Below are positions 1-5,524 of a stretch of DNA of 6,345 bases, one piece after another; the first letter of the stretch is position 1; each line of letters starts with the position of its first letter. The DNA lies in assembly GCA_013002925.1 (NCBI GenBank), contig JABDLQ010000285.1, forward strand, positions 1-6,345. Reading direction: 5' to 3'. The notes beneath the pieces are model-generated. The model worked only from the letters and a program-made list of their open reading frames with translations. It was not told the DNA's origin and ran no database searches. A program made the position numbers and the translations under genes. This DNA comes from Gammaproteobacteria bacterium (lineage in GTDB: Bacteria; Pseudomonadota; Gammaproteobacteria; Steroidobacterales; SZUA-146).

Positions 1-83
1 CAGCGCACGACATTGGCACCAGGGCGGCAAATTCACTGCTGGAACTTGGCGCCCGGGCCTATCTGGATGCTGCTGATGAGTGA
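1..83 (+). CDS. hemC: Hydroxymethylbilane synthase (porphobilinogen deaminase), C-terminal end only
   Basis: The frame beginning at base 3 stays open for 26 codons and stops at TGA 81-83. It reads AHDIGTRAANSLLELGARAY and then LDAADE. This resembles the end of HemC proteins, where a segment of the type G.R.A..LL..GA...L closes the third domain. The enzyme is cytoplasmic and joins four porphobilinogen units into hydroxymethylbilane, the substrate of the HemD domain encoded next. The gene is cut by the left edge of the window, so the active site and the cofactor-binding cysteine are not visible. Its last eight bases overlap the start of the downstream gene, consistent with an operon and translational coupling. 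The call rests on a short stretch plus strong gene-order support. Confidence 0.82.
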   Translation, partial: AHDIGTRAANSLLELGARAYLDAADE

Positions 84-2154
84 CAACAACAAGACGTTCC
101 TGCGCGTTGTGGTAACCCGTCCGGCGAGACAGAGTGAACGCCTGTCGGATCTTATCGAAGCGCAAGGCGGCACGGCCATACGCATCCCGGCGCTTGAGAT
201 CAGCACCGCACCAGAGCCTTTGCAGGTTAAAACCTGCTTCGAGCAGCTTGATCAATACGATTTCCTCGTGTTCATCAGTCCTAATGCCGTGCGCTTCAGC
301 CTTGCTTATTTTGCACCGGCGCAGCTACATGAACAGACCACGGTTGCAATCGGAGCCAGCACGGCAAATGCAATGGAAATGGCAGGGATACACTGTGACG
401 TCTACCCACGCCACAGCTTTACCAGCGAAGCTCTGCTGGCCATGCCTGAATTCGCAGACCTGCAGGGGAAAAACATACTGATTATTCGCGGCATTGGAGG
501 TCGCGAGTTACTCGGCAGGGAGTTTCGAAATCGCGGGGCGAGTGTCAAGTACGCCGAGGTTTATCAGCGCAGCATCCCGGCAAAAAGCAAACCTTTGTTA
601 AATGATGTGCTGCAAAATGACCGGGCAAATTTGCTCACGGCAAATAGCGTTGAGAGTTTGCTGAATGTTCTTACCATTACCGAAGAACCGCTGCGCAACA
701 AGCTGTTAGAACTCCAGCTGGTAACCGGCAGTGCCAGGGTGGTGGAAAAAGCCGCCGAACTTGGTTTTGCACATCCGGCCCTGCTCGCAGAGGGACCGGA
801 TGATCATGCGCTGATGCAGGCGATCGGCAGCTGGTCCCCACCACAGACCGACAATAAAATCACTGACTCCACAGAGACCACTATGACTCAGAATACGCAC
901 GAACCGGATGAGAAAAAGCCCGACCAACCGCGCGCAGACGCCACGCCGGACGCCAAAAAAACAACAGAGGCCAGCAGTGCCGGGGACAGCGACAAGCTCG
1001 CCCCCAGTGCGACGGCAGTGGTACAAAGTGCCCCGCCCCCGGCGAAAAAATCCGGTGCAGGTATCGCCTGGCTCGCGCTGCTACTGGCCTTTTTGGCATT
1101 CGCAAGTTCCGGCTGGACCTGGTGGCAAAGCAGACAGCAAAGCGATGCGATCGCCGGTATTGATATCCCCACCACCGATGAAATCCTGGCGGATGTAGAG
1201 CAGGAAACCGCCCGGTTCAATGCACAGGTAACTCGTCAACTCGATGGGCAGGAACGGCAACTCGATGACGCTCTGCGGCAACACACTGACGTTGCGGCGT
1301 CGTTGCGCACGCAGCAACGCAGCATCGAGACGCTGACCGATCAGCTAGCGCAAATGGAACAGAACCTGAGTGCGATGCGCGGTGTCTCTGCCAACATTCG
1401 TAATACCTGGGTACGCGCGGAAACCGAATATTTTCTACAAATTGCCAACACGCGACTGCAACTTGCCGATGATGTCAACAGCGCGGTTCAGGCGCTGCGT
1501 GCAGCGGACGAGCGCATAGTGGCACTGGGTGATCCTGCGCTGACTCCCGTCAGGGCACAGATTAGCGAAGAATTACTGGCACTGGAGAGCGTACCGCCGG
1601 TCGATATTGAGGGTATCGCGCTGTCGCTGAATTCGATCGCCCGGGGCATTAGCAAGCTCACGCTAAAAAATTCTGCACCTGAGTCACTGGGACGAAATGC
1701 GGGCACGGACGCTGACAAGAGCGGTTGGGGACGCGCAAAAGGGGTCGTCAGCAACGCCTTTACCGACATCGTGCGGGTCAGTCCGACTGACGATTCCCAG
1801 CCTGCGTTACTGGCGCCGGAACAGGCGTATTTCCTGTATCGCAACCTGGAGTTACAGATACAGGCCGCACGCATCGCAGCGATGCAGCAACAACAGCAAA
1901 ATTACACGACCGGGATTGCCTTTGCCCTTGACTGGCTGCGTCGCTATTTCGATCCGGCTGATACCGGCGTCAATGTCGTCATTGAACGTCTCGAGCAATT
2001 GCGGGGCAAGCGCGTCACGGCTGAGATGCCCGACATTTCGGGTTCCCTGAACATGTTGCGCACGCTCGCGCCAGGACGCAGTAGCTCCGCCTTGCCGTCT
2101 GTGCCGGCAACGGAGGGTGCAGGTGAACGTATTCAAGGCGGCGACGCATCATGA
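76..2154 (+). CDS. hemDX: Fused uroporphyrinogen-III synthase / HemX membrane protein
   Basis: The frame encodes 692 residues. Residues 1 to about 255 form a uroporphyrinogen-III synthase domain, which cyclises hydroxymethylbilane with inversion of ring D. Visible family signatures are VVVTRP (11-16), FISPNAV, RGIGGREL (138-145), EVYQR (161-165), ANSVES (189-194) and VTGSAR (216-221). Residues 256-325 are a polar linker rich in D, E, K, T, P and A. A single membrane helix lies at about 329-351, preceded by lysines, so the HemD part should be cytoplasmic and the rest periplasmic. Residues 370-435 look like coiled coil. The remainder matches enterobacterial HemX, including the region around ALRAADERIVALGDPAL. 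HemX function is unsettled; older methyltransferase labels are unreliable. I chose ATG 76 because it overlaps the hemC stop in the usual way and puts the first beta strand near the N-terminus. Upstream in-frame starts (TTG 13, ATG 67) lie deeper inside hemC. No strong ribosome site is visible. Confidence 0.93.
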   Translation: MSDNNKTFLRVVVTRPARQSERLSDLIEAQGGTAIRIPALEISTAPEPLQVKTCFEQLDQYDFLVFISPNAVRFSLAYFAPAQLHEQTTVAIGASTANAMEMAGIHCDVYPRHSFTSEALLAMPEFADLQGKNILIIRGIGGRELLGREFRNRGASVKYAEVYQRSIPAKSKPLLNDVLQNDRANLLTANSVESLLNVLTITEEPLRNKLLELQLVTGSARVVEKAAELGFAHPALLAEGPDDHALMQAIGSWSPPQTDNKITDSTETTMTQNTHEPDEKKPDQPRADATPDAKKTTEASSAGDSDKLAPSATAVVQSAPPPAKKSGAGIAWLALLLAFLAFASSGWTWWQSRQQSDAIAGIDIPTTDEILADVEQETARFNAQVTRQLDGQERQLDDALRQHTDVAASLRTQQRSIETLTDQLAQMEQNLSAMRGVSANIRNTWVRAETEYFLQIANTRLQLADDVNSAVQALRAADERIVALGDPALTPVRAQISEELLALESVPPVDIEGIALSLNSIARGISKLTLKNSAPESLGRNAGTDADKSGWGRAKGVVSNAFTDIVRVSPTDDSQPALLAPEQAYFLYRNLELQIQAARIAAMQQQQQNYTTGIAFALDWLRRYFDPADTGVNVVIERLEQLRGKRVTAEMPDISGSLNMLRTLAPGRSSSALPSVPATEGAGERIQGGDAS
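883..885 (+). promoter_or_regulatory. Possible internal start codon for a separate HemX
   Basis: An in-frame ATG lies at codon 270 of the fused gene, just where the HemD domain has ended and the linker begins. The residues that follow (MTQNTHEPDEKK) are polar and charged, like the N-terminus of stand-alone HemX proteins. A weak purine stretch, AGAGA, sits several bases upstream at 873-877. Initiation here would give a HemX of about 423 residues without HemD. There is no stop codon between the two parts, so the simplest reading is still one fused protein. Confidence 0.25.
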
Positions 2155-3455
2155 GAAAGAGTCTGATCCTTGTTCTGGTCGCCGTACTTGGCAGCGTCCT
2201 CGCCCATTTCATCATGCAGGACCGCGGTTACGTATTGGTCAATTTTCGCGGTACCGCATTTGAAACTTCGGTGCCCGGTATGCTGCTGGTACTGGCGCTC
2301 GCCTATCTCCTTATCCGGCTTGTCGTGAGATTGCTGCGCGCCCCTCGCAAGTTCGGTCAGGCCGTATCCGGACAGCGTCAGAACCGCGCTCGACGCAAAC
2401 TGAACCGCGGCCTGATCGAGATGGCCGAAGGCAACTGGAAACAGGGCGAAACCATGCTGGCGCAAGGCGCAAAGTCAGGTGACATGCCGCTGTTGAACTA
2501 TCTCAATGCAGCCCGCGCCGCCCAGTTGCAAGGTGAACATGAGCGTCGCGACAACTGGCTCATGCTCGCGTATGAACAGGACCCGGATGCAAGCACGGCA
2601 GTGTTGCTGACCCAGGCTGATCTGCAGATTTCGCATGCACAGTACGAAGAGGCCCTGGCTACCCTGCAAAAAGTCAACGACGCCAATCCTGACCATGCGC
2701 ATGCACATATCATGCTGGCGGCAATCTATGAAAAACTTGAAGATTGGGAAAATCTTGCAGCACTGACACCAAAGCTGCGCAAAATAAAAAAATCACCAGC
2801 GGCCGCAGAAATCGATCGCCTGATCCGTGTCGCCGGACAACATCAGCTCAGTGCCGCCGGCATTGCCGGCGATAAATCGCAGGTAAAGAAAATCTGGCAG
2901 AGTTTTGCGGCGAGTACCCGCAAACAGCCTGCCATGGTTCACGCCCATGCCGTGGCCTTACTGGACTGCGGCGACACCGACGCGGCTGAAACGCTGGTAA
3001 AGAAGCATCTCAACAGCAACTGGGATCCGTCTCTGGCTAAACTCTATGGAAAGATCGAAGGTTCGGCACCGGCAAAACAGCTGGCCACAGCCGAAGGCTG
3101 GTTAAAAAACCGCGGCGATGACCCCGTGTTGTTGACCACCTGTGCCAGCTTTGCAATGCGCAGCAAAAACCCGGGCAAGGCCCGTAGCTATCTGGAAGCC
3201 TCTTTGGGTATTGAACCCCGCGCTGATACCTACCAACTTTATGGCGAGCTGTTAATGCAATTGGGAGAAACCGACAACGCAACGGCCGCGTTTCGCCAGG
3301 GATTGGGAATGTTGACCGGCGGGGTCAGCCTGACACCGGCACTGACTGGCCCCTTGTCAAACATTGATGGGTCAAATAATGATGGGTCAGATAATGATGG
3401 GTCAGACCAGAATGGGTCAGACGATGACAAGGACAGCGCAAAAAAGCCTGACTGA
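2151..3455 (+). CDS. hemY: HemY, inner-membrane TPR protein of the heme biosynthesis operon
   Basis: This 434-residue protein has the full HemY layout. Two hydrophobic helices (about 4-22 and 41-62) flank a short loop containing GYVLVNFRGTAFETS, the conserved HemY N-terminal signature. A strongly basic stretch follows (60-86), which by the positive-inside rule places the C-terminal part in the cytoplasm. The rest is helical and TPR-like, clearest at about 93-205 and 324-388. HemY is conserved beside hemX in gamma- and betaproteobacteria. It is linked to late heme or protoporphyrin metabolism, but its activity is unknown and it is not the Bacillus protoporphyrinogen oxidase of the same name. 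Its ATG shares an ATGA overlap with the previous stop, implying coupled translation; AAGG at 2135-2138 is a distant, weak ribosome site. The protein is somewhat longer than E. coli HemY because of an acidic repeat tail after residue 405. Confidence 0.94.
   Translation: MRKSLILVLVAVLGSVLAHFIMQDRGYVLVNFRGTAFETSVPGMLLVLALAYLLIRLVVRLLRAPRKFGQAVSGQRQNRARRKLNRGLIEMAEGNWKQGETMLAQGAKSGDMPLLNYLNAARAAQLQGEHERRDNWLMLAYEQDPDASTAVLLTQADLQISHAQYEEALATLQKVNDANPDHAHAHIMLAAIYEKLEDWENLAALTPKLRKIKKSPAAAEIDRLIRVAGQHQLSAAGIAGDKSQVKKIWQSFAASTRKQPAMVHAHAVALLDCGDTDAAETLVKKHLNSNWDPSLAKLYGKIEGSAPAKQLATAEGWLKNRGDDPVLLTTCASFAMRSKNPGKARSYLEASLGIEPRADTYQLYGELLMQLGETDNATAAFRQGLGMLTGGVSLTPALTGPLSNIDGSNNDGSDNDGSDQNGSDDDKDSAKKPD
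3366..3425 (+). repeat. Four-copy 15-base tandem repeat encoding an acidic DGSxx tail
   Basis: Four adjacent 15-base units with core GATGGGTCA start at 3366, 3381, 3396 and 3411; the last begins AAT instead of GAT. Read in the hemY frame they give DGSNN, DGSDN, DGSDQ and NGSDD (residues 406-425), followed by a charged DKDSAKKPD end. The unit length is a multiple of three, so gain or loss of copies keeps the frame. The units differ by a few bases, so the array is not freshly made. The tail lies beyond the last helix and is probably disordered. Confidence 0.9.
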
Positions 3456-3456
3456 T

Positions 3457-4485
3457 CTACTGTGCATAAGTAAAACTATCGCAAAACAGCTGACTGGTGT
3501 TCATTCCCGCCGTCGCAAAACTGTGCTGAAGCGCTTCCATCATCGCCGGTGGGCCGGCCGCGTAAACGTTGGTATCCGTGTGCTTTTTGAGTTGTTTCAT
3601 CGCGATTTCATGCACTTTACCGACCGCAATTTCAGGGCAGTCAGCATCGGCAGTTTCAATTACCGGCGTAAAGCTGAAGTTGCGATCGGCGCTTGCCCGC
3701 TCACACATTGCCGATAGCTCATACAGATCCTGGACGTCTCTGCCGCCCCAGAATAAATGCAGCTGCCGGTCCCTGTTTTGCTGCCAGTTTTCAAGCAACA
3801 TCGCCTTTAATGGTGCGTAGCCGGTGCCACCGGCAATCAACACGGCGTTGCGGTCCGGATCCCGCCATCCAAAGCGACCTAACGGTCCTTCGAGGCGCAG
3901 CAGGTCGCTGTGTTCGCTGATTCCAAACGCGATGTCCGAAAATACCCCACCGACCACGCGGCGCACATGCAGTTCCAGAGGGTTTGTCGCAGATGGCAGA
4001 CAGGCCAGTGAATAACTGCGTCGCCGACCATCCGTTAAAATAAAATCAACGTGCTGGCCGGGTACAAACTGCAGCGGCTGGGAACGCGGCATTTGAACCC
4101 GTAACTTGACCACGTCTTTGGCCACCTGTTCACGGCCCACGATGCGACACGGCAGCTTCACGACGGGAGTCTGTGCGGTTGCGCGCACGGCGTCGATATC
4201 AACGGTCATTGGAGAGCGTGGCAGTACCTGGCATAACAGCACCTCGCCGCGTTCTTGCTGCTCCCGACTTAGACCCGCTGGTACCATGACGTTACGATAC
4301 ACAAACTTGCCACTGCGGCACTGTGCAACACAACGACCGCAGTTACCGCCACGACAACTGTGTGGCAGGGCCAGGCCGGTACTCAATGCCGCATCCAGCA
4401 CCGTCTGATCTTCGTTACAGAAAAACGCCTGCTTTGCATACAGCACCTTGACGAGGTGCTTTTTTTTTGAGGAAGGCTCGCTCAC
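3457..4485 (-). CDS. [2Fe-2S]/FAD/NAD(P)H oxidoreductase (CDP-6-deoxyglucoseen reductase / oxygenase-reductase type)
   Basis: This 342-residue protein has the three domains of class IB oxygenase reductases. A plant-type ferredoxin domain (about 10-98) carries C44, C49, C52 and C85 in the motif CRGGNCGRC plus a distal cysteine. A flavin domain (about 108-207) has PGQ (142-144), RSYS (156-159) and GGVFS (179-183). A nucleotide-binding domain (about 212-338) has AGGTG (218-222), AAGPP (309-313) and the ending FCDSF (334-338). Such proteins pass electrons from NAD(P)H through FAD and the iron-sulfur cluster to an oxygenase or other acceptor in the cytoplasm. Close relatives are often labelled CDP-6-deoxy-delta-3,4-glucoseen reductase, but no sugar-pathway or oxygenase gene is present here, so the acceptor is unknown. 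The start is GTG at 4485-4483, with weak AGGCAAG upstream. The later in-frame GTG (codon 14) would cut into the first beta strand. The gene converges on hemY with one base between stops. Confidence 0.88.
   Translation of the reverse strand: MSEPSSKKKHLVKVLYAKQAFFCNEDQTVLDAALSTGLALPHSCRGGNCGRCVAQCRSGKFVYRNVMVPAGLSREQQERGEVLLCQVLPRSPMTVDIDAVRATAQTPVVKLPCRIVGREQVAKDVVKLRVQMPRSQPLQFVPGQHVDFILTDGRRRSYSLACLPSATNPLELHVRRVVGGVFSDIAFGISEHSDLLRLEGPLGRFGWRDPDRNAVLIAGGTGYAPLKAMLLENWQQNRDRQLHLFWGGRDVQDLYELSAMCERASADRNFSFTPVIETADADCPEIAVGKVHEIAMKQLKKHTDTNVYAAGPPAMMEALQHSFATAGMNTSQLFCDSFTYAQ
4460..4468 (-). repeat. Run of nine A on the coding strand near the start of the reductase gene
   Basis: On the minus strand nine consecutive A span codons 6-9 of the reductase (TCA AAA AAA AAG), giving Ser-Lys-Lys-Lys. 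Such runs can cause polymerase slippage, replication length changes or sequencing errors. The frame is intact as given, and the conserved ferredoxin domain begins right after, in the same frame. Confidence 0.85.
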
Positions 4486-4503
4486 AGAAAATACTTGCCT
4501 GAA

Positions 4504-4509
4504 ATTATA
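4504..4509 (-). promoter_or_regulatory. Candidate -10 element for the reductase gene
   Basis: The minus strand reads TATAAT exactly, a perfect sigma-70 -10 hexamer, in the 46-base gap between the divergent reductase and dehydrogenase genes. Transcription would begin near 4497, giving a leader of roughly a dozen bases before the GTG start. No good -35 hexamer is seen at 16-18 bases further upstream (the sequence there is ATCATA/TCATAT-like and lies over the start of the neighbouring gene), and there is no extended -10 TG. The position is apt but the evidence is a single hexamer. Confidence 0.4.
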
Positions 4510-4523
4510 GGGTCACTACACTC

Positions 4524-4527
4524 AGGA
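4524..4527 (+). promoter_or_regulatory. Ribosome binding site deciding the dehydrogenase start
   Basis: AGGA lies directly before two consecutive in-frame ATG codons (4529 and 4532). The spacing is one base to the first and four bases to the second, so the second ATG is the better placed start. Confidence 0.5.
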
Positions 4528-4531
4528 TATG

Positions 4532-5443
4532 ATGAAACCCGTTCACATGGTACTGGCCGGCTGCGGTTATACAGGCCGCGCGCTTGCGCGCCGCCTGCAG
4601 GCGGAGGATGTTGCCGTCAGTGCGCTGGTTGCAAGTGATGCAAGCCGGGATCGACTGCTGCGCATGGGCATCCACGCCCGGTGCCTGGACCTCGATGCTG
4701 AGGACGTAAATACTGGCGACACCGCACCGGTGTTTCCGCAGCGCTTTGCGCTGGCGTACATGGTGCCACCATCCTCCAAAACGCTGACAGACAAGCGCCT
4801 CTCCCGGTTTTTAAAACACCTCCCCGAACGTGTTGAGCGCTTCGTTTATATCAGCACCACCGGGGTCTATGGCGACCAGGATGGCCAACGCGTTACCGAG
4901 AACACCCCGGTGGCGCCGGCCTCGGCGCGCGCACAGCGTCGCGTTGACGCTGAACACCAGGTGCAGCGCTGGTGCGCGCGTCATACCGTGCCCTGGGCCA
5001 TATTGCGCACCCCGGGAATCTACGGTCCGGGGCGTTTACCGCTGGACGCGATCAAAGCACGACGCCCGGTCATCACTCCGGCAGAAGCATCACCGGGTAA
5101 CCGTATTCACCGCGATGATCTTGCGATGATCATCCATCAGGCACTGACAGACGTACACCTGCAAGGCGTAATAAACGTGGGCGACGGGAATCACATGAAC
5201 ACCAGTGAGTTTACCCTGAAAGTGGCGGAACTTGCCGGGCTGGCACCACCCCCCTGTGTCAGTCGCGCCAGAATGCGACAACTGGCCAGCCACCGGCGCT
5301 GGTCTTTTCTGGCAGAATCCCGTGAAGTGGACACAACTCGCCTGCAACATCTTCTGCAACACCCGCTGCGCTTCGCCGACCCGATCGCGGGCATCCGTGC
5401 ATCACTGCCAGGCACCCCAACGGACTCAGAGGCCGAATCCTGA
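4532..5443 (+). CDS. Atypical NAD(P)-dependent short-chain dehydrogenase, YeeZ-like
   Basis: The protein has 303 residues. It opens with a Rossmann beta strand and the glycine motif GCGYTG (10-15), as in extended and atypical short-chain dehydrogenases. Further signatures are YISTTGVYGD (106-115), ILRTPGIYGPGR (157-168) and NRIHRDDLA (190-198), which echo the E. coli YeeZ pattern of SSTSVYGD, VRLAGLVGPGR and a histidine-aspartate segment. After VYGD, the region where classical members have YxxxK reads ASARAQRRVDAE, with no Tyr or Lys pair, as in YeeZ. Catalytic function is therefore uncertain and a nucleotide-binding or regulatory role is possible. The substrate cannot be told from sequence. 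The gene is divergent from the reductase and is followed by a convergent receptor gene, so it is probably transcribed alone. The start rests on ribosome-site spacing; ATG 4529 would add one methionine. Confidence 0.85.
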   Translation: MKPVHMVLAGCGYTGRALARRLQAEDVAVSALVASDASRDRLLRMGIHARCLDLDAEDVNTGDTAPVFPQRFALAYMVPPSSKTLTDKRLSRFLKHLPERVERFVYISTTGVYGDQDGQRVTENTPVAPASARAQRRVDAEHQVQRWCARHTVPWAILRTPGIYGPGRLPLDAIKARRPVITPAEASPGNRIHRDDLAMIIHQALTDVHLQGVINVGDGNHMNTSEFTLKVAELAGLAPPPCVSRARMRQLASHRRWSFLAESREVDTTRLQHLLQHPLRFADPIAGIRASLPGTPTDSEAES

Positions 5444-5524
5444 GTTCGCATTGTGGTTTCGAGCAGGTGCAGCCGTGCGTTTCTCGTTTTCGGTCGACAC
5501 GCCGGTCAGCAATCCCACAGCACA

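Noticed and set aside
13..75. Longer N-terminus for HemD starting at TTG 13 or ATG 67
   Set aside because: These codons lie deeper inside the hemC end, and the added residues do not look like HemD. ATG 76 gives the standard short overlap and the usual distance to the VTRP motif.
888..1220. Minus-strand frame of 110 codons opposite the HemD-HemX linker and membrane helix
   Set aside because: It is a shadow of the low-complexity linker, has no ribosome site that I can see, and lies antisense to a well-supported gene.
2853..2873. GC-rich inverted repeat with two GCCGGC halves around ATT
   Set aside because: It is inside the HemY TPR coding region, encodes Ala-Gly-Ile-Ala-Gly in frame, and has no T run. 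Chance in GC-rich coding sequence is the simplest explanation.
3440..3447. T run on the minus strand just past the reductase stop as an intrinsic terminator
   Set aside because: The run exists, but the bases before it do not form a convincing GC-rich stem.
3364..3717. Plus-strand frame starting with repeated MMGQI residues
   Set aside because: It is the tandem repeat in hemY read in another frame and then the antisense of the reductase end. The repeated residues come from the 15-base array, and no family resemblance is seen.
5444..5524. Terminator or small RNA in the spacer between the convergent dehydrogenase and receptor genes
   Set aside because: I looked for inverted repeats and found only short stems such as TGTGG/CCACA with a very long loop and no T tract. 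No supported feature is present.
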